This document shows positions 17,733 through 26,278 of a DNA stretch of 64,000 bases, piece by piece. This DNA comes from Brevibacillus brevis. GTDB taxonomy: Bacteria; Bacillota; Bacilli; Brevibacillales; Brevibacillaceae. Positions within the stretch are counted from its first letter, which is position 1; each line of letters opens with the position of its first letter. The notes under the pieces were generated by a model that did no database searches, was not told the DNA's origin, and was given only the letters and a program-made list of their open reading frames with translations. Made by a program: the position numbers and the translations under genes. Where the stretch lies: the NCBI RefSeq assembly GCF_022026395.1, contig NZ_CP041767.1:1375501-1439500 (forward strand). Reading direction: 5' to 3'.

Positions 17733-19094
17733 ATGGCGAGATACGAGGAACTGCAACAGAAGATTCAACGAAAGACAGCGAGAGTGGGTGTCATTGGGCT
17801 TGGGTATGTAGGGCTGCCGCTGGCGGTAGAGACGATCAAGAGTGGTTATACCGTAATCGGAATCGATCTGCATGGCGGAAAAATCGAGAGCCTGAAAAGA
17901 GGAGAGTCTTATGTCCAGGATGTTTCTAATGAGACCTTGCAGGAATGCCTCGCGACCAATCGCTTTTTTCCGACGACTGATTATAGCGTAATCGAGGAGC
18001 TGGATGCGATCAGCATTTGCGTTCCGACTCCACTCAGTCCCAATCAGGACCCGGACACCTCTTACATTACAAACGTTGTCGAGCAAATCAAGCGATTCAT
18101 GAAAAGAGGAATGCTCATTACGCTGGAGAGCACAACCTATCCGGGAACAACGGAGGAGCTGATCCAGCGCGAATTTGAAAAGCTGGGCTATCGGGCTGGC
18201 GTCGACTTTTTCCTCTGCTACTCGCCGGAGAGGGTCGATCCGGGCAATCGCAAATACAGTACGTACAATACGCCAAAGGTGATCGGCGGGACGACAGAAC
18301 GCTGCATGGAGCTAGGCACACTCTTGTATGGCAGTCTGGTCAAAACCGTCGTACCGGTCTCCTCGCCAAAAGTGGCGGAGATGTCCAAGCTTTTGGAAAA
18401 CACCTTCCGCAGCGTCAATATTGCTTTCATGAATGAGATGGCAATGATGTGCGACAGAATGGGCATCAATGTTTGGGAAGTAATCAAGGCCGCATCGACC
18501 AAGCCTTTCGGGTTCATGCCGTTTTACCCGGGACCCGGAATCGGTGGGCATTGCATACCGCTCGATCCGATGTATTTGTCGTGGAAGGCCAAGGGCTTTC
18601 GTTTTCACAGCCAATTTATTGAGATCGCCCAATCGATTAACGACAACATGCCGGACTATGTCCGAAACAAGACAGCACAGGTGCTCAATATTTACGCCAA
18701 AGCGATCAACAGCTCGCGCATCTTGATTCTCGGCATGGCCTACAAGCCGGAAGTAGATGATCTGCGTGAATCACCGGGTCTGGAGATTTACGAGCTATTC
18801 ACTAATAGTGGAGCAACGGTTGACTATTACGACCCGTATGCGCAGAGCTTTGTGAATAAAAAAGGCGAGATCGTCCATTCCATCGCCAATGACTACGAGG
18901 CGTTCAAGACATACGATTGCATGGTGCTCATTACGAATCACCAATGCTTTGCCTATCAGGAGCTGGCGGATTTGGGAGTGGCCATTATCGACACACGAAA
19001 TGCATTTGAGGGCATCACGAATCCGAATGTGTATCGCATCGGAACCTCCGTCGCAATCAGGCAGGAGAAAGAAGTCGTCAGCTTGCTCGCATAA
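17733..19094 (+). CDS. nucleotide-sugar 6-dehydrogenase, UDP-GlcNAc (WbpA) type
   Basis: 453 aa. The NAD-binding N-terminus GVIGLGYVGLPLAVE and the catalytic Cys in GPGIGGHCIPLDPMYLSWKA identify the UDP-glucose/GDP-mannose dehydrogenase family. The GGHCIPxDPxYLxWKA form is typical of UDP-N-acetylglucosamine or -mannosamine dehydrogenases (WbpA, WecC), unlike the GGxCFPKD of UDP-glucose enzymes. It would make a UDP-amino-uronic acid for the GT2 synthase. The C-terminal domain carries ILGMAYKPEVDDLRESP. It lies between the receiver gene and glmS. Confidence 0.85.
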   Translation: MARYEELQQKIQRKTARVGVIGLGYVGLPLAVETIKSGYTVIGIDLHGGKIESLKRGESYVQDVSNETLQECLATNRFFPTTDYSVIEELDAISICVPTPLSPNQDPDTSYITNVVEQIKRFMKRGMLITLESTTYPGTTEELIQREFEKLGYRAGVDFFLCYSPERVDPGNRKYSTYNTPKVIGGTTERCMELGTLLYGSLVKTVVPVSSPKVAEMSKLLENTFRSVNIAFMNEMAMMCDRMGINVWEVIKAASTKPFGFMPFYPGPGIGGHCIPLDPMYLSWKAKGFRFHSQFIEIAQSINDNMPDYVRNKTAQVLNIYAKAINSSRILILGMAYKPEVDDLRESPGLEIYELFTNSGATVDYYDPYAQSFVNKKGEIVHSIANDYEAFKTYDCMVLITNHQCFAYQELADLGVAIIDTRNAFEGITNPNVYRIGTSVAIRQEKEVVSLLA

Positions 19095-19138
19095 TACAAA
19101 ATCCGAGCATTATACGCAACAAGGGAGGAACCGAAGAC

Positions 19139-20971
19139 ATGTGCGGAATTATGGGATATATCGGGAACAGGGAAGCGCAGCCGATCCTAATCAATGGGCT
19201 GCGAAAGCTGGAATACAGAGGCTACGATTCAGCAGGCATTGCGATTTGTGATGGAGCAACCATCGGCATTCGCAAGGCAAAAGGCAGAATTGATGTACTG
19301 GAGAGCCAAACCCAAAAGTCCGGCTTGCAAGGCTCCATCGGCATTGGTCATACGCGCTGGGCGACACACGGGCGACCTTCTGATGAAAACTCTCATCCTC
19401 ATTTTGATCAATCCGGCAAGTTCTCGATCGTGCATAACGGCATTATCGAAAACTATCTGGATCTCAAGCAGGAGTTGATCGAAAAAGGCGTGACGTTTAC
19501 CTCGGAGACAGATACAGAGGTCATCGTACACCTTTTGGCGCAGGAATACGACAATAGCCTGGTTGCGGCAGTGCAGAAGGTCGCTGGCAAAATTCGCGGA
19601 GCATTTGCCCTTGGTGTGATGACGGAGCATGAGCCTGACAAGCTGATTGCAGTACGCATGGCGAGCCCGTTGATTATCGGGGTAGGAGAGAATGAGAATT
19701 TCATCGGTTCTGATATCCCGGCGATCCTGGAGCACACGCGTGATGTGTACGTTCTGGAAGACGGAGACCTGGCGATTTTGACCAAAGATTCTGTTCACGT
19801 CATGCGTCTGGATACGACGGAGCCAATCGAGCGAGAGCTGGTGCGGATTGAGTGGGACAAGGAACAAGCGGAAAAAGACGGCTTTGCTCACTATATGCAA
19901 AAGGAAATTTACGAGCAGCCGCGTGCCCTGCGCAACACAATGACGGGTCGAATCGATGCTACCCAGCAAAAGGTTATTTTTCCTACTCTTCAATTATCGG
20001 AAGCGGATGCCAAGCGTGTGGAGAAAATCTACATTGTCGCATGCGGTACCGCTTATCATGCGGGCTTGATCGGCAAGCATGTGATCGAGCGACTGGCACA
20101 GATTCCGGTAGAAGTAGACGTAGCGTCGGAGTTTCGTTACCGTCGCCCACTTTTTCAGTCCAATACGCTCACGATTGCCGTCAGCCAATCAGGGGAGACA
20201 GCAGATACACTGGCAGCCATGCGTGAAGCCAAGCGAAACGGCTCGGCAGTGCTCGCTATTACGAATGTAGTCGGAAGCTCGATTGCCCGTGATGCTGATG
20301 ACGTAATTACGACAAATGCTGGTCCGGAAATCGCGGTTGCTTCGACGAAGGCATATACCTCGCAGCTGGTTGCGTTTTACTTGCTTGGCATCTATCTGGC
20401 GCAAGCGAAGGGAACACTGGATATTGGCACCCGTGCCTCACTGCTTGACCAACTGACGGCTCTCCCGGATCAAGTCGAGCATATTCTCGCGCATGCAGAT
20501 GAGATTCGTCATTTCGCTGAGTCGATCAAGGACGAGCAGCATCTGTTTTTCATCGGACGAGGACTCGATCATGCAGTATCGATGGAAGGCTCACTCAAAC
20601 TGAAGGAAATCTCGTATATTCACTCGGAGGCGTATGCGGCAGGGGAGCTGAAGCATGGCACGCTGGCGCTGATCGAAGAGGGAACGAGAGTCATTGCCTT
20701 GGCTACACAGGATGAGCTGCATGAGAAAATGATCAGCAATATTACAGAAGTGAAAGCCCGTGGAGCAAAGGTTCTCGGTATTACCTTGGATGGACATGTA
20801 GAGCTGCATCGCTCGGTTGATGATGTATGCCTGATTCCGCAGACAGATGCCTTGTTTACACCGGTGTTAGGCGTTATCCCCCTCCAGCTCATTTCCTATT
20901 ACACTTCGGTTGCGCTCGGCAATGACGTAGATCGTCCACGGAATTTGGCCAAAAGTGTAACAGTTGAGTAA
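19139..20971 (+). CDS. glmS: glutamine-fructose-6-phosphate aminotransferase
   Basis: 610 aa, full length for GlmS. Cys2 after the initiator Met is the N-terminal nucleophile of the glutaminase domain (CGIMGYIGN, then GYDSAG and GHTRWATHG). Two SIS domains follow, with VACGTAYHAG and AVSQSGETADT. It makes glucosamine-6-phosphate from fructose-6-phosphate and glutamine, the first step to UDP-GlcNAc. No glmS ribozyme is visible in the 44 bases before it. Its place in this cluster suggests a dedicated second copy that supplies the polysaccharide; whether another glmS exists cannot be seen here. Confidence 0.93.
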   Translation: MCGIMGYIGNREAQPILINGLRKLEYRGYDSAGIAICDGATIGIRKAKGRIDVLESQTQKSGLQGSIGIGHTRWATHGRPSDENSHPHFDQSGKFSIVHNGIIENYLDLKQELIEKGVTFTSETDTEVIVHLLAQEYDNSLVAAVQKVAGKIRGAFALGVMTEHEPDKLIAVRMASPLIIGVGENENFIGSDIPAILEHTRDVYVLEDGDLAILTKDSVHVMRLDTTEPIERELVRIEWDKEQAEKDGFAHYMQKEIYEQPRALRNTMTGRIDATQQKVIFPTLQLSEADAKRVEKIYIVACGTAYHAGLIGKHVIERLAQIPVEVDVASEFRYRRPLFQSNTLTIAVSQSGETADTLAAMREAKRNGSAVLAITNVVGSSIARDADDVITTNAGPEIAVASTKAYTSQLVAFYLLGIYLAQAKGTLDIGTRASLLDQLTALPDQVEHILAHADEIRHFAESIKDEQHLFFIGRGLDHAVSMEGSLKLKEISYIHSEAYAAGELKHGTLALIEEGTRVIALATQDELHEKMISNITEVKARGAKVLGITLDGHVELHRSVDDVCLIPQTDALFTPVLGVIPLQLISYYTSVALGNDVDRPRNLAKSVTVE

Positions 20972-21028
20972 ACACGAACGTCAGTCGTATTAAGGCTAGA
21001 GAGTAATAGGAAAAAGGGGGAAAGATGA

Positions 21029-21235
21029 ATGAACACCTCGAAGCGGACGTTGAATCAGGAGAAATTACTGGAGATTATGCTTCAGGCCTATCAGCTGGGC
21101 GTGCAGAGGAAAGACATTAATTTGAGCATGATGATTGACACACTGACCTATGAATTGAAACCATACTTCGATCAGCAAATCCAACAGGGTCAGCTTGCAA
21201 ATGGGGAGCTGACCAAGACGGAGGCGATAGGATGA
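21029..21235 (+). CDS. unknown 68-aa protein of the polysaccharide cluster
   Basis: Small soluble, mainly helical protein with no recognised family. It is rich in Gln, Leu and charged residues, with no membrane segment or Cys. It starts behind AAAGGGGGAAAG and overlaps the next gene by 4 bp (ATGA), so it is clearly translated with the cluster. It could be a regulator or adaptor of the biosynthetic enzymes, but nothing in the sequence says which. Confidence 0.65.
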   Translation: MNTSKRTLNQEKLLEIMLQAYQLGVQRKDINLSMMIDTLTYELKPYFDQQIQQGQLANGELTKTEAIG

Positions 21236-22254
21236 ACATACATGCAGTAGTACTCGCAGCAGGAAAAGGAACCAGAATGAAGTCTTCGCTCTACAAGGTC
21301 ATGCATCCAATCTGCGGGAAGCCGATGATTGAGCATGTCGTAGAGACATTGGAGGCCTTGTCGCTTCGCCACTTGGTCGTCGTTGTCGGTCACGGAGCCG
21401 AAGTAGTCAAAGAGCAGCTGAAAAACCGCGTTCAGTATGCGTATCAACCGGAGCAACTAGGTACTGCTCATGCTGTTTGGATGAGCCACGAAATTCTCGG
21501 GGCGCAGGATGGTGTTACGATTGTCATGAATGGCGATACACCTCTCGTACAAGAACAGACGCTGCGAAGTTTGCTCGAGTATCACCAGCTCAAACAAGCA
21601 GCAGCCACGGTTTTGACCTCCATTGTGGACGAGCCTACAGGCTATGGCAGGATCATTCGCGACGAGAACGGCGATGTCCGTAAAATTATCGAGGAAAAAG
21701 ACGCGACCTTGGGCCAAAAAAAGGTGAACGAGATTAGCACCGGAATCTTTTGCTTTGACAATCAAAAGCTGTTTTCGATGCTGCCGATGGTCTCAAATGA
21801 AAACGCGCAAGGGGAGTTTTACTTGCCAGACGTTCTGGGGCTTTTGCAAGAGCAAGGTCATTTGGTAGCGGCGTTTGCAACGGATGATCCAGAAGAAGGC
21901 AATGGCGTCAATGATCGTGTGCAGCTCGCAGATTTGGAACAACTGATGCGCAAGCGAATCAACGATTTCCATATGCGAAACGGAGTTACGATGATAGACC
22001 CGAGCTCGACATACATCGATTCGGACGTAATGATCGGCCGCGATACGGTGCTCTATCCGGGAACCTGCCTACTTGGCGACACACAGATTGGTGAAGGCTG
22101 CCAAATCGGGCCGTACGCGCTGGTCAAAAACAAGAGCATCGAGGATTACACGAGAATTCAGCCCTTTTCGGCGGTTGATGGCAGTACGTTTGGTGAGCGG
22201 GCTTTTGCTGGAGTGGGAGCGACGACACAACAGTACGGTATCGACCAGCGCTGA
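21232..22254 (+). CDS. GlmU-like UDP-N-acetylglucosamine pyrophosphorylase, short form
   Basis: 340 aa. The nucleotidyltransferase domain (about 1-230) starts VVLAAGKGTRMKS, with NGDTPLV for metal binding and NEISTGIFCFD. A short left-handed beta-helix follows (IDSDVMIGRDTVLYPGTCLLG). Bacterial GlmU is about 455 aa; here the acetyltransferase part of the helix and the C-terminal arm are missing. It should make UDP-GlcNAc (or a similar UDP-sugar) from the 1-phosphate but not acetylate GlcN-1-P. Overlaps both neighbours. Confidence 0.85.
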   Translation: MNIHAVVLAAGKGTRMKSSLYKVMHPICGKPMIEHVVETLEALSLRHLVVVVGHGAEVVKEQLKNRVQYAYQPEQLGTAHAVWMSHEILGAQDGVTIVMNGDTPLVQEQTLRSLLEYHQLKQAAATVLTSIVDEPTGYGRIIRDENGDVRKIIEEKDATLGQKKVNEISTGIFCFDNQKLFSMLPMVSNENAQGEFYLPDVLGLLQEQGHLVAAFATDDPEEGNGVNDRVQLADLEQLMRKRINDFHMRNGVTMIDPSSTYIDSDVMIGRDTVLYPGTCLLGDTQIGEGCQIGPYALVKNKSIEDYTRIQPFSAVDGSTFGERAFAGVGATTQQYGIDQR

Positions 22255-23168
22255 TGCAGGTACTTCGTCGATATAGCTGGCTTTGGATAGCACTGCTCCT
22301 TGTGACAGTGGCTTCGATCATCATGCTGTCGTTGGCAAACACCCGCTCTCCGCTGACAAAAGCAACCTGGATATGGGATGCCAAGCAAATGGAGACCCAA
22401 ACCGATGAAATGATCGAGTTTGCCGAGAAAAACGACATCAACCTGATCTATCTTCACGTCGAACCAGCAACAGTTGCGCCTAAGACGTACCGTACCTTCA
22501 TTGAAAAAGCCAACCAGGCAGGCATCAAGGTAGAGGCGCTTGGCGGTGACCCAAATTGGGCGTTAACAGCGAATCGACAGAGCATCAACGATCTCATCTC
22601 CTGGGTGAAGGCGTTCAATCGCAGTGCCAAGCCAGATGAACGATTCGCGGGGATTCACGTCGATATCGAGCCGTATTTGTTGCCTGCATGGAAGGAAGAC
22701 CAGGCGGAAATCGTCCGGCAATGGCTGAAAAATGTCAGCTATCTGGTAGCGGAGACAAAGAAGGATACTGATCTCGCTGTCGGTGCCGACTTGCCTTTTT
22801 GGATCGACTCCGTAAACGTTCCTGACAGTGATGAGAAAGTGAGCAACTGGATGGTGCAGCGTCTCGACAGTATTACGTTAATGGCCTACCGCAATCAGGC
22901 TCTTGGGCAAAATGGGATCGTCGAAATCGTAGAAAAAATCGTCGATGATGCCAATGAACGCAAAAAAGGGTCGGTCATCGTAGGCGTCAACATCATGGAA
23001 ACGATGGAAGGCGCGCATGTGAGCTTTTTTGAAGAAGGCACAAAAGAGATGAACAATCAGTTGGCCATTTTACAGGAGGAGCTGTCAAACAATCCGGCGT
23101 TTGCAGGAAGTGCGATCCATGATTACGAGAGCTGGAAGCACGCAAGTCAACGAGAGGAGCAACTTTGA
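22254..23168 (+). CDS. exported TIM-barrel-like protein, single domain, unknown function
   Basis: 304 aa. One N-terminal hydrophobic segment (about 8-27) acts as signal or anchor. The outer domain begins at TWIWDAKQM and contains FAEKNDINLIYLHVEP, GIKVEALGGDPNWAL, GIHVDIEPYLLPAW and ITLMAYRNQA. The alternating strand/helix pattern and the strand-end acidic motif DIEPY resemble glycoside hydrolase barrels such as GH18-like folds, but I cannot assign a family. It starts within the stop of the GlmU-like gene and is followed 3 bases later by a two-domain paralogue. Probable hydrolase of the cluster's polymer. Confidence 0.6.
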   Translation: MQVLRRYSWLWIALLLVTVASIIMLSLANTRSPLTKATWIWDAKQMETQTDEMIEFAEKNDINLIYLHVEPATVAPKTYRTFIEKANQAGIKVEALGGDPNWALTANRQSINDLISWVKAFNRSAKPDERFAGIHVDIEPYLLPAWKEDQAEIVRQWLKNVSYLVAETKKDTDLAVGADLPFWIDSVNVPDSDEKVSNWMVQRLDSITLMAYRNQALGQNGIVEIVEKIVDDANERKKGSVIVGVNIMETMEGAHVSFFEEGTKEMNNQLAILQEELSNNPAFAGSAIHDYESWKHASQREEQL

Positions 23169-23171
23169 CGA

Positions 23172-24851
23172 ATGAAAGCTGCGCGCATCTATTTGAGTGT
23201 ACTCTGCCTGACGGTCGGCTTTCTGTTCGGCTTTTCCCCCGCGGAGAAGAAGAGTAAAGCAACATGGATCTGGCAATCCGAAATGATCGGGAGAGAGAAA
23301 CAAGAGATTCTCGATTTCTGCAAAAGTAACGATATTCATCTCGTCTACTTGCGAATCGAGATGAACAAGCCCTATGAATACTACCGCGATTTTATCCGCG
23401 AAGCAACAGAGATGGGGATCGAGGTTCATGCGGTAGCCGGTCATCCGGCGTGGGCGCTCAAAAGCAATGAAAAGCGGATGATGAACATCGTCCACTGGGT
23501 AAAAAGCTACAACCGTGAAGCACAGAAGGATGAGCGTATTAGCGGGATTCAGTTAGACATCGAGCCGTATCTCCTGCCGTTTTGGGATACCGATCAGAAG
23601 CGGATTATCGGTGAATGGCAAGCCAATGTACAGGCGTTCACAGCCGAGGTGTCAAAAGATGAGGATTTGGTTGCCAGCGCAGCCATTCCATTTTGGCTGG
23701 ACGATATTCCTGTTCCGGGACAAAAAGAGATGTCTCTGTCCAAATGGATGATCAGCCAGTTTGATACGGTATGTATCATGGCGTATCGGGACACCCTTTC
23801 CGGTCAAAACGGCATCCTGAATTTAATTGATCAGGAAATGAAGGAAGCGGATGAATTAGAGAAGCGTGTCTTGGTTGCTGTGAATATTAAGCCACTGGAT
23901 GAAGACCACGCTTCTTTTGCAGAGGAAGGCCCGGCTCTTATGAAACAGCAATTAGAGCAATTGCCTGCACATTTGGCACACCATCCGTCCTTCTCTGGAG
24001 TCGCGATCCACGATTATCGCTATTGGAAGGAGGCGGCTCCACTGCCCCCGATAACGAAGCAGCGTTATAAAGGCACCTACATATGGCGTGCAGAATTGAT
24101 AGGCACGGAAAAGGAGGAAATTCTCTCCTTTGCGGAACAAAACGGGGTGAATCTCCTCTATGTTCGTCTGGATTTAGAGCAACCGACTTCCTATTATCGC
24201 GATTTCGTCAGAGAGGCTCGTGAAGCGGGGATCGAGGTTCATGCGATGGGCGGCCATCCGATTTGGGCTCTGTCTGAAAGTCGGAGCAAGATCATGAAGC
24301 TCGTGAATTGGGTGAAAGCCTACAATGAGGCTGTCTCGACAGACGAGCAGTTTCACGGCATTCACTTAGACATTGAGCCGTATGTCCTTCCTGTCTGGCG
24401 CGAGGATAAAGAGGAAGTTTTACGTCAATGGATGGGCAACATCGAAGCTTTTGTCGAGGAGACCAAGAAAGAAACTTCCCTGGAAGCAAGCGTCGATCTC
24501 GCCGCGTGGCTGGACAAGACACCTACTCCGGGTCAGCCTGAATTGCCCTTTTCGCATTGGATGATCGAGCAGCTTGATCATACGACCTTGATGGCCTTTC
24601 GCGATCGCGCTCCTGGGATCATTGGCTTGGTTGAAAATCAGATGAAGTACGCAGAGAGTCTCCAGAAAAAGCTGGTCGTCGCCGTGGAGACAAAAGAGAG
24701 CCACGAAGGGAAAGGAATCACCTTTCACGATGAAGGCATGGGCGAAATGGATCGGCAGCTGGATCTGGTGACAAAAGCGCTGGATCGATACTCCTCTTAT
24801 TGGGGGCTCGCCATTCATGCCTATGACTACTGGAAAAACGGGAAAGAGTAG
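23172..24851 (+). CDS. exported protein with two copies of the TIM-barrel-like domain
   Basis: 559 aa. A signal peptide (about 1-24) is followed by two homologous domains. Copy 1 (about 30-290) has TWIWQSEMIG, HAVAGHPAWAL, DIEPYLLPFW and CIMAYRDTLSGQNG. Copy 2 (about 300-555) has TYIWRAELIG, HAMGGHPIWAL, DIEPYVLPVW and TLMAFRDRAPG. The same domain forms the preceding gene, so the cluster carries three copies, presumably by duplication. All copies keep the DIEPYxLPxW core, arguing for retained activity. Last recognised member of the polysaccharide set. Confidence 0.6.
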   Translation: MKAARIYLSVLCLTVGFLFGFSPAEKKSKATWIWQSEMIGREKQEILDFCKSNDIHLVYLRIEMNKPYEYYRDFIREATEMGIEVHAVAGHPAWALKSNEKRMMNIVHWVKSYNREAQKDERISGIQLDIEPYLLPFWDTDQKRIIGEWQANVQAFTAEVSKDEDLVASAAIPFWLDDIPVPGQKEMSLSKWMISQFDTVCIMAYRDTLSGQNGILNLIDQEMKEADELEKRVLVAVNIKPLDEDHASFAEEGPALMKQQLEQLPAHLAHHPSFSGVAIHDYRYWKEAAPLPPITKQRYKGTYIWRAELIGTEKEEILSFAEQNGVNLLYVRLDLEQPTSYYRDFVREAREAGIEVHAMGGHPIWALSESRSKIMKLVNWVKAYNEAVSTDEQFHGIHLDIEPYVLPVWREDKEEVLRQWMGNIEAFVEETKKETSLEASVDLAAWLDKTPTPGQPELPFSHWMIEQLDHTTLMAFRDRAPGIIGLVENQMKYAESLQKKLVVAVETKESHEGKGITFHDEGMGEMDRQLDLVTKALDRYSSYWGLAIHAYDYWKNGKE

Positions 24852-24919
24852 GCTGCCTGCATCGTGCACCATTGTTGTACAATAGGAGAAAACGAGTGTC
24901 GGAAAGAGGAGAACAAGTC

Positions 24920-25426
24920 ATGCGAGATGTGCAAAAACGACATCGCAATCTCCCGCAGCGTACACCAGAGATGTTGTACAACGTGGTGCGCAAATTTTAC
25001 CGCGGAGCTGTCAGTCATTTTGACTTGATTCAGGAGAAAAAGCAGGAAGCACGGGCGGCCTTGGAAACTGGTGACCACGACAAAATCCGTGCAGCCGTAC
25101 ACACGTTATTTTTGGAGTTCCATTTTTATGTGACCTGCTGGCTCCAGATTGAGCTTGCCCTGTATCGGCTGGCGCGTCAGGATGAACGCCTTGCGCAAGT
25201 GATGGAAAGATACCGACCATCGTTGGAAAAGCATGTAGCGGTACGGCAACTGCTGGATCAAACGGAGGCTTGTGTGGAGGCGCAGTTTCAACCAATCGGA
25301 GATGGATGGTCCTGCGTGCAGAAGGATGCTTACGTGTTTGGCAGTATTATTTTTACAGTGGATGAAGAGAGTCTGCGAGATTTGCACGCCGTGTATCAGG
25401 CGATTTGGGAAAATGTAGATTGCTGA
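24920..25426 (+). CDS. unknown 168-aa helical protein
   Basis: No family recognised. Soluble, helical, His- and Arg-rich, with a middle segment HTLFLEFHFYVTCWLQIELALYRLAR that may pack in a helical bundle. It starts at ATG 24920 behind AAGAGGAG; the frame extends upstream without a ribosome site. It follows the polysaccharide genes after a 68-base gap that holds a possible TACAAT -10 element, so it may have its own promoter. Followed by a bidirectional terminator. No function can be assigned. Confidence 0.6.
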   Translation: MRDVQKRHRNLPQRTPEMLYNVVRKFYRGAVSHFDLIQEKKQEARAALETGDHDKIRAAVHTLFLEFHFYVTCWLQIELALYRLARQDERLAQVMERYRPSLEKHVAVRQLLDQTEACVEAQFQPIGDGWSCVQKDAYVFGSIIFTVDEESLRDLHAVYQAIWENVDC

Positions 25427-25439
25427 ACCACCGATAATA

Positions 25440-25475
25440 AAAAGCGTGACCGTCGCGATGGATGGTCACGCTTTT
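25440..25475. terminator. bidirectional terminator between convergent genes
   Basis: A 12-bp perfect stem AAAAGCGTGACC / GGTCACGCTTTT around a 12-base loop, with A/T tracts on both sides. It serves the rightward gene ending at 25426 and the leftward repeat-protein gene ending at 25481. Confidence 0.88.
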
Positions 25476-25480
25476 CTCAT

Positions 25481-26278
25481 TTAGAAAGTGCCAGGGAAGA
25501 TTGATCCTGTATGTGGAGCAGCCTGACCTGGAGCGTTCAATTGGCGCACCTCTTGTACATTCGTGCCAGCAAAACCTGGAGTGAAGACAGATTGTGCTCC
25601 CATGCCGATTGTATTAGCAAAAGCCTGCTGTTGGGGTTGAGGCTGCTGTGCTTGCAGACCGAATCCGGTGTTGTTCAATTGGCGTACTTCTTGAACATTG
25701 GTTCCGGCAAAGCCCGGGGAAAAGATGCTGCCAGCGTTTCCGGCTTGGTTCACAAATCCAGGTTGTCCAGCGAAGCCAGTTTGACCTGCGAAGCCAGTTT
25801 GACCTGCGAAGCCAGTTTGACCCGCGAAGCTGTTATAGCCAGCTTGATTTCGCGCCTGAACCTCTTGAACATTAGTTCCAGCAAAGCCAGGAGAAAAGAC
25901 CGCGTTCGCTCCACCAAATGCTGGTTGATACGATGGCTGCGCTGGGATGTACTGGGATGCCTGATTTTGACCAAAACCAAATTGTTGCTGTTGTTGTTGT
26001 ACTGGATAGCTAGCATTTTGTTGTCTTACTTCTTGTACATTGGTATTCGCAAAGCCTGGGGAAAAGATGGATTGGGCACCACCGACTCCGCCACTGAAGG
26101 ATGCAGCAGATGAAGGCGTTCCGAGCGATTGTGCATGGCCGCCTTGGTTCCAATATTGTACTTCTTGTACGTTGGTTCCGGCGAAGCCTGGTTGGAACAT
26201 CGAACCTGCAGGGCCTACTGCTCCAAAAAATTGCGGTTGTTGCTGGGATTGCATCATATTGTTATTTGTGTAGGTCAT
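25481..26278 (-). CDS. Gln/Asn/Gly-rich repeat protein, probable spore-coat component or ATP-grasp substrate
   Basis: 265 aa with no recognised domain. Five copies of a motif close to FsPGFAgTNVQEVrqlN are spaced by low-complexity Gln/Ala/Gly linkers, and a GQTGFA hexapeptide run sits between copies three and four. There is no signal peptide and no Cys. The composition resembles spore surface proteins. Start is ATG 26278 because GGAGGTGG lies just before it; an in-frame ATG at 26296 overlaps that site. It lies directly downstream of four YheC/YheD-type ATP-grasp genes on the same strand, so those enzymes may act on its Thr/Asn/Glu-containing repeats. That link is inference. Confidence 0.72.
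   Translation of the reverse strand: MTYTNNNMMQSQQQPQFFGAVGPAGSMFQPGFAGTNVQEVQYWNQGGHAQSLGTPSSAASFSGGVGGAQSIFSPGFANTNVQEVRQQNASYPVQQQQQQFGFGQNQASQYIPAQPSYQPAFGGANAVFSPGFAGTNVQEVQARNQAGYNSFAGQTGFAGQTGFAGQTGFAGQPGFVNQAGNAGSIFSPGFAGTNVQEVRQLNNTGFGLQAQQPQPQQQAFANTIGMGAQSVFTPGFAGTNVQEVRQLNAPGQAAPHTGSIFPGTF
25767..25828. repeat. 18-bp tandem repeat inside the repeat-protein gene
   Basis: About three near-identical 18-bp units (GCCAGTTTGACCTGCGAA) encode the GQTGFA hexapeptide run. The near-perfect DNA identity points to recent slippage, so the copy number may vary between strains. Confidence 0.85.

Noticed and set aside
19095-19138. glmS ribozyme before glmS
   Set aside because: Only 44 bases separate the genes, too short for the ribozyme, and no core sequence is visible.
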